From Anaerolineae bacterium (GTDB taxonomy: Bacteria > Chloroflexota > Anaerolineae > B4-G1 > SLSP01), in NCBI GenBank assembly GCA_021159805.1, contig JAGHDT010000184.1, forward strand, positions 1-5,026: a stretch of 5,026 bases of DNA, in the 5' to 3' direction. Below, in pieces: positions 1 through 5,026 of the stretch. The translations under genes were made by a program, and so were the position numbers. The notes under the pieces were generated by a model. That model saw nothing but the letters and a program-made list of their open reading frames with translations, made no database searches and was not told where the DNA came from. The first letter of the stretch is position 1. Each line of letters begins with the position of its first letter.

Positions 1-3000
1 AAGAGCATCGAGAGAAGATGGTTGACCATCAGCGGCCACGATTCGCGAACCATCTCCCGGCGCAGGGTCCGCTCCGAAGGCCGGCCCAGCCGGAACCGCC
101 CCACGCCATCTCCCCCGCGCGATCTGCGCACAGCAGGGAAGAGGCGCCACACCAGCGTAGCCAGGATGGCCAATGTGACGAAGTTGATCACAATCGTTGA
201 GCCGGCGAGACCGACGATACCCCACCCCGCAATCAGGATCAACGTCTGAAGTGTCACCTTAACGAGCGCGCTGACGCTGGTAATAGCCGCCGGGTACTCC
301 GCCTTTTCATACGCATAGAACAGCGCTGTCAAGCCTGTGGCGATAGAGTAAGGCACGGACCCGGCATAGAGCAAAAGTATGGCCACGATGGCCTGTCGTG
401 AGGCGGGTGACGTGAGGCCCGCGATCACCGTCTGCCGCACGCCAATGACACCAAGCAGCAGCGGTATCGCCACCAGACTCAGCGCCAGGCGAATGAAGGA
501 CGTGTTGATCAGATAGCGTCGAGCATCCTGCCGGTGCCGCGCAACTTCACGGGTCAGGTAGGTGTTTAGCCCGAAGTTGGTGAGAATGTCGAACCAGAGA
601 AAAACGTTGATGGCGTAATAGTAGTCTCCGGCGTTGGCAGGTCCGAGGATACGCAGCATCAACGCTGCAAACGCGAAGTCCACACCCCGGTTGAAGATGC
701 TCAGCACAATCGGTACGATGCTGTTTTTGGCCAGCCGTTGCACGGTGCTGCTGCCGTCTTGATCGCGATAGATCAGCCGCCAGGCCCACACCCCCGCCAG
801 AAAGACGACCACCATCCCGCTGAGAAAAGAGAGGAAAGCTCCAATCTTCACGCTATCAGGGCTGTACTTGAACCGCACGACGGCGCTCTCGTCCAGCCAC
901 ACCCCCCGAAAGTTACCCGCGACCCGGGCGATCGAGACCTCGGTCTCCTGATCGTCCCCAGCTCCCAGCGGGCGCACGAAGGCCTTCCAGCCAGGAGCGA
1001 AGGCATCGGTCAGCACCAACCAGGAAGGTTCCTCAACCACGGCCTCAACCCGTACCTCATTCGCGCTGTATGATGGGATCGCCTGAACCACCGGCGTGCC
1101 CACCTCAGGATCAGCCCCTGTGTCCGAGGCGCCGGACCGTGGACCGATCCACCCCTCAGCCGCGGCCTCCAACACCACGTAGAAGCGTGGATCATAGGTC
1201 AACAACGCCGGCCCGACAGCCTCCACGTCCGGCACCTCCACCGTTGCCGTCGCCGGCAGCGTGAAGGCGCGCGGAGCCACACCCAGGTTCTCGTAAACAC
1301 GCACCGCATCGTCCTGGTAGAGCTGGCGGTATTTCGGGAGCGGGATCTCCACCTCGCTCACGATATACTTCACGTTGAGCATATCGGTAAGAGGACTGTC
1401 CAGGCTGGAGAACTGCCGGAAAGGAGCGATACGGTTGAACTGCAGGTGGTCCTGTGGCTCAATCCAGCCCATATACCGCGCGTACTGTGCTGAGAAGAGG
1501 CTGTCATACCCCCGAACATCCTGAAACCGGTAGAACATGCCGGTATTCATATTGAAGGTATTCCGGCCCTCAGGATCGAACGTTGAGAATCGCCAGAGCC
1601 CAGTATCCTGCTTCAGGAATGCCACCACAGGCGGCTCATAGCGTAGCAATGCCGGATCGACCGCTGGATTAAACCCGGCACCGAAGGCCACCAAATCCAC
1701 GATGACGACCACCACAGCCAGGGCTTCCCAGGCCGGCAGCCGGCCCAGACGCCGGGGCAGCCAGATCGGGCATCTGGAGACCCGCAACACGATGCCCGCC
1801 ATCAGCAGACACGCCAGGAAAACCAGGACCTCCCGCACGAGATAGGAGTAGAAGGCGGGCGCATCGGGGAAGGCGTAGGCGGCCTTGGCCAGCGACCAGA
1901 ACGCGCGCTCGACCAGCGGCGCGATGCGATCATAGGCCAGCCAGCTTCCCAGGACACCGAACGCCCCCAGCAGCGCCCCCCAAATCGCCACAGCTGCGGT
2001 GACAGTGATAGAATTGGGTGCAGCGCCCCACAGAACCAGTGTCAGGATCCGCGAGCGCCGTGATGAAGGCTTTGAGACTGTGCCGGCGCCACCGGCGGCC
2101 AATGGACCGTGAGCCTTACGATACTCGGCCACTGACGTCACCCCCAGACCCGCTAGGGCTGAGACAGCGATGGTCAGTGGAAAGACCCAGCGGAACGGCG
2201 AGTGCGACTGATCGAAAAAGGGCAACGCATAGATCAGACCGTAGATCGGTGTACCGAAAATGCAGCCCAGCGAGAAAGCCGACAGCACAGCAAAGAAAGG
2301 CACGTACGGCTGCCGCAGCCAACGACCGACCCCGCTCAAGAACCGCCGGATGCCGGAATTCTCAGACACCAGCAGCGACGTCACCAGCGCCGGTGGCCGC
2401 ACGACGGCGATCAGCGACAACAGCAGCGACAGAATGCCCAGATAGGCGCCGCCCTCCACGTAGTTCTTGATGCCCCAATCAAACGACGAGATCGCCTCGC
2501 CGTAGGCGTTCTCTACTGCGCTGATGCGTGCCCCGGTGAACAGATCGACAAGTGTCGTGTGGGTTGGGTTGCCAAAGAAGTTGGGCACGAGGAAGGTGAT
2601 TAGCCGGCGCTTGGGATAAGCCCACCCCAGCACATCCGCCAGCGTGACCGCGCCCTGGCGAAAACTTCCGCGCACAGTTTCATAGAAGGGAAGCAGCTGC
2701 ACGGCCCCCAGACCGAGGCCGATGCCCAGAATCAGCACAACGCCCACCGCCGGGCTCAAGACCTCGGTACGCCACGCCCCCTTCGGATGGGTGACAAGCT
2801 GAGTGAGGAGACGCCACGCAGCGAAGCCGGCGGTGACCAAGACGACGAAGTAGGTGATCTCAGCGTGGCCCGCCAGAGTCTGCAAGCCCAGTCCAGTCGC
2901 GCCAAGAAGGGCCCAGGGCAGCATCGCCCGCTCCTGCATCCAGAAGCGGCGGCGCCCGACGGCACACTCAACGCAGGCCAGGATCAACGGGAGCCACGCA

Positions 3001-3521
3001 GCCCCCGCGATGATCATCGGGTGGACCACCGATACAACCATGAACCCGCTAAGTTCAAAGACGATCCCGGCGACCAAAGCCCCCGTCCGGTTGGCGCGAA
3101 TCACCCGCGCGAGCACATACATCGAGATGCCGGCCATACCCAACTGCAGGACGGTGAAGAGACCAAAAGCACGAGCTGCCGGCAGCAGGAAGAAGATCCA
3201 CGTCAGCGGGTAGAGGGCCGAGTGCTGTCCATTGGCCAGGAACGTATGTCCGGAGAAGAGATAGGGATCCCACAGAGGCAATGTCTGTGACGATACCGCG
3301 TCAACCAGGAACTGCTTCCAGGCGTAATTCTCCAGAATGAGGTCGGCAAGCAGCGGGTTCTGGACCGGCCCCACATCCATACCGGAGCGGTAAGGCTCAA
3401 AGAGATAGAGCGCGTCGGCAGGGAGCAGGGTCTTGTTCCCTATGGAAACCGAAGCAAACAGCAGAAGAGGGAGAATCAGCAACAGCCCCGCACAGATCCA
3501 GTCACGCCAGAGTCGTCGCAT
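1..3521 (-). CDS. YfhO-family membrane protein fused to a Wzx/MOP oligosaccharide flippase (C-terminus off the window)
   Basis: One open frame runs from the start to the left edge: 1,173 codons, no stop, and the C-terminus is missing. Residues 1-920 match the YfhO family. There is a first membrane helix (about 9-26), then an acidic loop with D36 and E42-P43-Y44. Further motifs are PLWDPY (82-87), GHAE (218-221), QLLPFYE (275-281), PFRW (442-445) and GFNP (616-619). In the extracytoplasmic domain are GYDS (671-674), LNVKY (715-719), PRAF (750-753) and GWKAF (844-848). A last helix spans about 891-917. Bacillus YfhO is a GT-C-like enzyme that glycosylates lipoteichoic acid. From residue 933 the protein becomes an MOP-type flippase: LGP (959-961), GLNTYL (984-989), TREVAR (990-995), ending in the helix that begins near W1162, with perhaps half of this domain visible. 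Start: ATG 3521 has GGAG six bases upstream and gives a typical YfhO N-terminus (MRRLWRDW). ATG codons at 3533 and 3596 are longer alternatives. The donor sugar, acceptor and transported lipid cannot be read from the sequence. Confidence 0.9.
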   Translation of the reverse strand, partial: MRRLWRDWICAGLLLILPLLLFASVSIGNKTLLPADALYLFEPYRSGMDVGPVQNPLLADLILENYAWKQFLVDAVSSQTLPLWDPYLFSGHTFLANGQHSALYPLTWIFFLLPAARAFGLFTVLQLGMAGISMYVLARVIRANRTGALVAGIVFELSGFMVVSVVHPMIIAGAAWLPLILACVECAVGRRRFWMQERAMLPWALLGATGLGLQTLAGHAEITYFVVLVTAGFAAWRLLTQLVTHPKGAWRTEVLSPAVGVVLILGIGLGLGAVQLLPFYETVRGSFRQGAVTLADVLGWAYPKRRLITFLVPNFFGNPTHTTLVDLFTGARISAVENAYGEAISSFDWGIKNYVEGGAYLGILSLLLSLIAVVRPPALVTSLLVSENSGIRRFLSGVGRWLRQPYVPFFAVLSAFSLGCIFGTPIYGLIYALPFFDQSHSPFRWVFPLTIAVSALAGLGVTSVAEYRKAHGPLAAGGAGTVSKPSSRRSRILTLVLWGAAPNSITVTAAVAIWGALLGAFGVLGSWLAYDRIAPLVERAFWSLAKAAYAFPDAPAFYSYLVREVLVFLACLLMAGIVLRVSRCPIWLPRRLGRLPAWEALAVVVVIVDLVAFGAGFNPAVDPALLRYEPPVVAFLKQDTGLWRFSTFDPEGRNTFNMNTGMFYRFQDVRGYDSLFSAQYARYMGWIEPQDHLQFNRIAPFRQFSSLDSPLTDMLNVKYIVSEVEIPLPKYRQLYQDDAVRVYENLGVAPRAFTLPATATVEVPDVEAVGPALLTYDPRFYVVLEAAAEGWIGPRSGASDTGADPEVGTPVVQAIPSYSANEVRVEAVVEEPSWLVLTDAFAPGWKAFVRPLGAGDDQETEVSIARVAGNFRGVWLDESAVVRFKYSPDSVKIGAFLSFLSGMVVVFLAGVWAWRLIYRDQDGSSTVQRLAKNSIVPIVLSIFNRGVDFAFAALMLRILGPANAGDYYYAINVFLWFDILTNFGLNTYLTREVARHRQDARRYLINTSFIRLALSLVAIPLLLGVIGVRQTVIAGLTSPASRQAIVAILLLYAGSVPYSIATGLTALFYAYEKAEYPAAITSVSALVKVTLQTLILIAGWGIVGLAGSTIVINFVTLAILATLVWRLFPAVRRSRGGDGVGRFRLGRPSERTLRREMVRESWPLMVNHLLSML
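2..798 (-). other. Flippase domain of the fusion protein (N-terminal half of a Wzx/MOP transporter)
   Basis: This is a sub-region of the large gene, starting after the final YfhO helix and a polar linker (about residues 918-932: Arg, Asp, Gln, Asp, Gly, Ser, Ser, Thr). The AKNSIVPIVLSIFNRGVD stretch, then ILGP and the GLNTYLTREVAR segment, are the usual opening of polysaccharide flippases (two helices and the following loop). About six hydrophobic helices are visible before a basic, glycine-rich cytoplasmic loop at about 1135-1155. The next helix begins with RESWPLMVNHLLSML at the window edge. A free-standing flippase of this family has roughly 420-500 residues, so about 200 or more should lie beyond position 1. 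An in-frame GTG at 752-754 (residue 927) could in principle start a separate protein, but no Shine-Dalgarno is seen before it and no stop separates the two halves. Confidence 0.82.
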
Positions 3522-3622
3522 TATCCGCTCCATCAGAGGATCAAGAATCAGCAGCGTCCCAGGAGAGTCCAATGCCCATCTACGGGACCTCGCCATCGTA
3601 TCATGCAACGAGGTTTCTGCAA
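3519..3622 (-). promoter_or_regulatory. Start region of the YfhO-flippase gene, with a weak promoter candidate
   Basis: On the minus strand, TTGCAG (3617-3622) and TACGAT (3595-3600) lie 16 bases apart. They match the sigma70 boxes at three and four of six positions. If used, the -10 box would overlap the ATG at 3596, so translation would have to begin at 3533 or 3521. This agrees with the GGAG at 3528-3531, six bases before ATG 3521. The frame is open upstream to a TGA at 3693-3695, so longer products are not excluded by sequence alone. The boxes are weak and this is a suggestion only. Confidence 0.25.
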
Positions 3623-3646
3623 CCGAGCGGACACGACTAGACAGAA

Positions 3647-3672
3647 CAGGGCCGAGATCAACTCCGGCCCTG
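3647..3672 (-). terminator. Probable intrinsic terminator after the Roadblock-V4R transcript
   Basis: CAGGGCCG (3647-3654) and CGGCCCTG (3665-3672) form a perfect 8-bp GC-rich stem with a 10-base loop. Read on the minus strand, the stem is followed by TTCTGTCT, which is only moderately T-rich. It lies about 20 bases past the last stop of the V4R-like gene (3693) and before the YfhO start, which is where a terminator between two same-strand units would sit. The imperfect T tract keeps the confidence moderate. Confidence 0.5.
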
Positions 3673-3692
3673 CAGGACAATGTATTCAGTGG

Positions 3693-4132
3693 TCAAGCCA
3701 GACAGCCAACGATCGTGCTGTCGACGAAGAACCACCCCACAGCCGGCAACCCAACCTGGAGCTTGGCCTGCAGCGGCAGCACCCTGAACGCCAGACCGCT
3801 GACGCCCGCCAAGGCACCGTAGTTAGCAGCGCCCTGTGTGAGGAGTACGCGCCCGAGACGCAGTTGCAGTCCCCGTCCGCCTCGCGGAGCGTACATTGCT
3901 GCGAGTGCTCGATTCAGCGCCGAGATAGTGTCGAAGCCTTTGTCGAGGACATCAGGAGGAGGCTGTTCATGAATTGCGAGAGGCCCGCCATATTGAAGAC
4001 GGCATTGAGACCGTTGCGCTCCGGTATCTCCGCAAGTGCGTCGAACGGCATAAGACCGAACCGGTCAGGGTAGAGGTAGCCACTAAGTGCAAGCGCATCA
4101 GCCACTGTCGACGTCCTTCTGACCCGACTCAC
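3693..4132 (-). pseudogene. V4R (4-vinyl reductase-like) domain protein, frameshifted and C-terminally short
   Basis: Two adjacent reading frames together give the N-terminal part of a V4R protein. The first (3914-4132) reads GYLYPDRFGLMPFDALAEI and then RNGLNAVFNMAGLSQFMN. The second continues with PPPDVLDKGFDTISALNRAL, then AAMYAPRGGRGLQLRLGRVL, and ends at a TGA (3693-3695). The break is a single-base loss near 3963-3967 (minus strand AACAGCC, where a codon ending in one extra base followed by CAG-CCT-CCT-CCT would restore the frame). Repaired, the product would be about 137-146 residues. V4R proteins of this type are usually about 190-200 and end in a cysteine-containing ligand-binding part, which is absent here. 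Translation probably begins at a GTG, either at 4132, directly after the Roadblock TAA, or at 4105, which has AGAAGG nine bases upstream. The gene is coupled to the Roadblock gene. The family call is from motif memory. A sequencing error is an alternative for the frameshift, but not for the short end. Confidence 0.7.
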
Positions 4133-4507
4133 TTACAGGATTGCGGAGAACTCGTCAGCAGCACGTCGCATGTCGAGGAAAAGCAGGCCGAGCTTGGCCT
4201 GTTGACGAGCGAGGACCGTGAGAACCGCCTCTTCACCCACCGCGCGAACAATCACGAAGCCCTTTTCCCCTCTGACGTATACCTCATCAAGCGTACCGCG
4301 TCCCAGTTCACCGGCTATCCGCTCACCCAATGAGAGCATCGCAGCCGACATAGCAGCAACCCGATCTTCTTCTATACTGTGAGGAAGTGAGGCAGCGATG
4401 GGCAAACCGTCCACACTGATGATGGCCGCGGCTTCCACGTCAGGGCTGCTAGCTTGGAGCTCTCGCAGCCGGTCGATCATCCGCTCATTTCGAGATCTAC
4501 TCGCCAT
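4133..4507 (-). CDS. Roadblock/LC7 domain protein (MglB-like)
   Basis: A complete protein of 124 residues, the usual size for a single-domain Roadblock/LC7 protein. Helix 1 (about 6-20, NERMIDRLRELQAS) is followed by the first strands with the family hallmark SVDGLPIAAS (31-40). The long helix comes next (about 46-69, EEDRVAAMSAAMLSLGERIA), then strands YVRGEKGFVIVRAV (77-90) and EAVLTVLA (93-100), and the closing helix LGLLFLDMRRAADEF (106-120). Proteins of this fold act as dimers in the cytoplasm. They bind or regulate small Ras-like GTPases, as MglB does with MglA. No GTPase gene is in the window. The start ATG at 4507 is chosen because GGAGGAG (4515-4521) sits seven bases upstream. The frame extends to 4612, but that extension covers the promoter and does not look like this family. 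The TAA at 4133-4135 is directly followed by the GTG of the V4R-like gene, so the two are co-transcribed. Confidence 0.92.
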   Translation of the reverse strand: MASRSRNERMIDRLRELQASSPDVEAAAIISVDGLPIAASLPHSIEEDRVAAMSAAMLSLGERIAGELGRGTLDEVYVRGEKGFVIVRAVGEEAVLTVLARQQAKLGLLFLDMRRAADEFSAIL

Positions 4508-4514
4508 ATCCACA

Positions 4515-4521
4515 CTCCTCC
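4515..4521 (-). promoter_or_regulatory. Strong ribosome binding site of the Roadblock gene
   Basis: GGAGGAG on the minus strand, seven bases before ATG 4507. It decides the start of the Roadblock protein against the longer open frame. Its first two G bases are also the 3' end of a small inverted repeat (CCAAT...ATTGG, 4520-4533), so it could be partly hidden in the transcript. Confidence 0.85.
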
Positions 4522-4578
4522 AATAGTGATTGGGCACGGTCGACGCAAAAAACCCCGCACATGTGGCTTCTAGCCCAA
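4520..4578 (-). promoter_or_regulatory. Leader of the Roadblock transcript with two overlapping inverted repeats
   Basis: In the minus-strand transcript, TTGGGC (4573-4578) can pair with GCCCAA (4530-4535), and CCAAT (4529-4533) can pair with ATTGG (4520-4524). The two pairings share bases 4530-4533, so they exclude each other. The second touches the Shine-Dalgarno. The stems are only 6 and 5 bp, and the leader matches no riboswitch class I know. Confidence 0.25.
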
Positions 4579-4583
4579 CGAAA

Positions 4584-4612
4584 ACAGTACCATGCGTCCT
4601 TCTGGTTGTCAA
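4584..4612 (-). promoter_or_regulatory. Sigma70-type promoter for the Roadblock-V4R unit
   Basis: On the minus strand a perfect -35 box TTGACA (4607-4612) and a -10-like TACTGT (4584-4589; the conserved T, A and final T are present) are separated by exactly 17 bases. Transcription would begin near 4577, giving a leader of about 70 bases to ATG 4507. No other promoter of this quality was seen in the window. Confidence 0.6.
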
Positions 4613-4965
4613 TAGACGGTTAAGACGACAGGGCCTGCACCACGATCAAGTCACGACCACACCCTCGTGGAGCACATCAAGCCCTGCGTTCGGAAGAGTT
4701 GGTCACCGGCAGCGAGTAAGCGCCAGTAGGTCTGGGCACGCCGGCGATCCCACCGTGTCGTGCCATCATTTGGATCACTTATCATGACAAGGCGCCCCGA
4801 TCACCTCAACGCAAGACTTCCGCCGATCCGTAAACGCGCTAACACCGACCGCGGTCAAGAATGACCGAAGTCAGTATAGCGCACAGAGAGGCGGAAACAA
4901 TCCAGGAGAGCTGAAGCGTAGGGTCGGTACGCGGATCAACCTGCTTCGAGAATGGCCCAGCAGAG
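4613..4965. other. Gene-free stretch upstream of the Roadblock promoter
   Basis: No frame on either strand gives a protein I recognise. The plus-strand frame at 4530-4787 is rich in Arg, Ser and His and runs opposite the promoter, and the minus-strand frame at 4839-5024 resembles no family. Visible elements are a near-palindrome TTATCATGACAA (4779-4790), a perfect 10-bp palindrome GACCGCGGTC (4847-4856) and the hairpin TGAC-CGAA-GTCA (4862-4873). There is also a possible weak minus-strand promoter (4873-4900). No tRNA-like fold was found. Confidence 0.5.
4873..4900 (-). promoter_or_regulatory. Possible second, distal promoter next to two dyads
   Basis: On the minus strand TTGTTT (4895-4900; three of six) and TATACT (4873-4878; five of six) are 16 bases apart. 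The predicted start region is covered by the hairpin at 4862-4873 and the palindrome at 4847-4856, which is where a repressor could bind. No reading frame begins nearby, so a transcript from here would have a leader of over 350 bases to the Roadblock gene, or be a small RNA. Confidence 0.25.
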
Positions 4966-5026
4966 CCCTCACCCACGGGCTTCTGAGCCCGCCCCTCCCC
5001 TGAAACGGGGATTTCATCTCCCATGC
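4966..5026. repeat. Tandem-hairpin intergenic element, probably a dispersed repeat copy
   Basis: The plus strand reads CCCTCACCC (4966-4974), then a 6-bp hairpin CGGGCT-TCTG-AGCCCG (4976-4991). Then comes CCCC and a 5-bp hairpin TCCCC-TGAAAC-GGGGA (4996-5011), followed by TTTCATCTCCC. The order CCCTCACCC, then GCCCCTCCCC, then a short loop and GGGG is typical of G/C-run intergenic repeats in Chloroflexota and cyanobacteria, as I recall them. Only one copy lies in the window, so its repeated nature is inferred. It could instead be a terminator for a plus-strand gene, but no such gene is visible and the following T run is poor. Confidence 0.4.

Noticed and set aside
2018..2603. Overlapping plus-strand ORFs of 133-150 codons
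   Set aside because: They lie antisense to the well-supported YfhO frame. They are rich in Arg, Pro, Gln and Ser, and resemble no family.
2787..3290. Plus-strand ORF of 167 codons, the longest on that strand
   Set aside because: It is antisense to conserved YfhO membrane segments. Its polar, low-complexity composition is typical of a shadow frame.
3433..4073. Plus-strand ORFs of 129 and 156 codons
   Set aside because: They cross the V4R-like gene, the terminator and the YfhO start on the opposite strand, and show no recognisable motif.
3914..4132. The first V4R-like frame as a free-standing 72-residue gene
   Set aside because: The family pattern continues without a gap in the neighbouring frame, so the stop at 3914 follows from a frameshift and is not a natural end.
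3974..4333. Plus-strand ORF of 119 codons
   Set aside because: Antisense to the Roadblock and V4R-like genes, both supported by motifs and a ribosome site.
4547..4556. GGGG followed by six T on the minus strand, as an attenuator in the Roadblock leader
   Set aside because: No upstream arm complementary to the G run exists in the short leader, so no terminator stem can form.
4996..5011. TCCCC-TGAAAC-GGGGA as a CRISPR repeat
   Set aside because: Only one copy is in the window, with no spacer pattern and no cas gene. The surrounding G/C runs fit an intergenic repeat better.
4839..5024. Minus-strand ORF of 61 codons near the right edge, open to the edge
   Set aside because: It resembles no family and passes through the tandem hairpins. 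The tail of a gene entering from the right cannot be fully excluded.

Overview
The window looks like GC-rich bacterial chromosome. It most resembles a filamentous Chloroflexota (Roseiflexus, Chloroflexus or Oscillochloris type). That is an inference from three things: the Roadblock/LC7 and V4R-like gene pair, the style of the YfhO and flippase sequences, and a CCCTCACCC...GCCCCTCCCC intergenic element at the right end. No marker gene is present to fix the taxon.

Every gene I can support is on the minus strand, so the window is best read from right to left. Positions 5026 to about 4613 hold no convincing gene. They contain a tandem-hairpin intergenic element, two short dyads and a possible weak promoter. 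A good sigma70-type promoter (4584-4612) and a strong Shine-Dalgarno (4515-4521) drive a 124-residue Roadblock/LC7 protein (4133-4507). Directly behind it is a V4R-like (4-vinyl reductase fold) gene (3693-4132). It is broken by a one-base frameshift and lacks the usual C-terminal half. A GC-rich stem-loop (3647-3672) probably ends this transcript.

The rest of the window, from about 3521 leftward off the edge, is one uninterrupted frame of more than 1,170 codons. Its first ~920 residues are a complete YfhO-family multi-membrane-spanning protein (GT-C-like). A short linker of about 15 residues then leads, without a stop, into an oligosaccharide flippase of the MOP/Wzx type. Only the N-terminal half of the flippase is inside the window. 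I followed the frame by hand from 3596 to 1 and met no stop codon.

Functionally there are two units. One is a small-GTPase-type regulatory pair (Roadblock plus V4R), now probably crippled. The other is an envelope-glycan gene that joins a putative lipid-linked-sugar glycosyltransferase to a lipid-sugar flippase in one polypeptide. The fusion is the most notable feature of the window. All ORFs on the plus strand, and the other minus-strand ORFs under the large gene, look like shadows.
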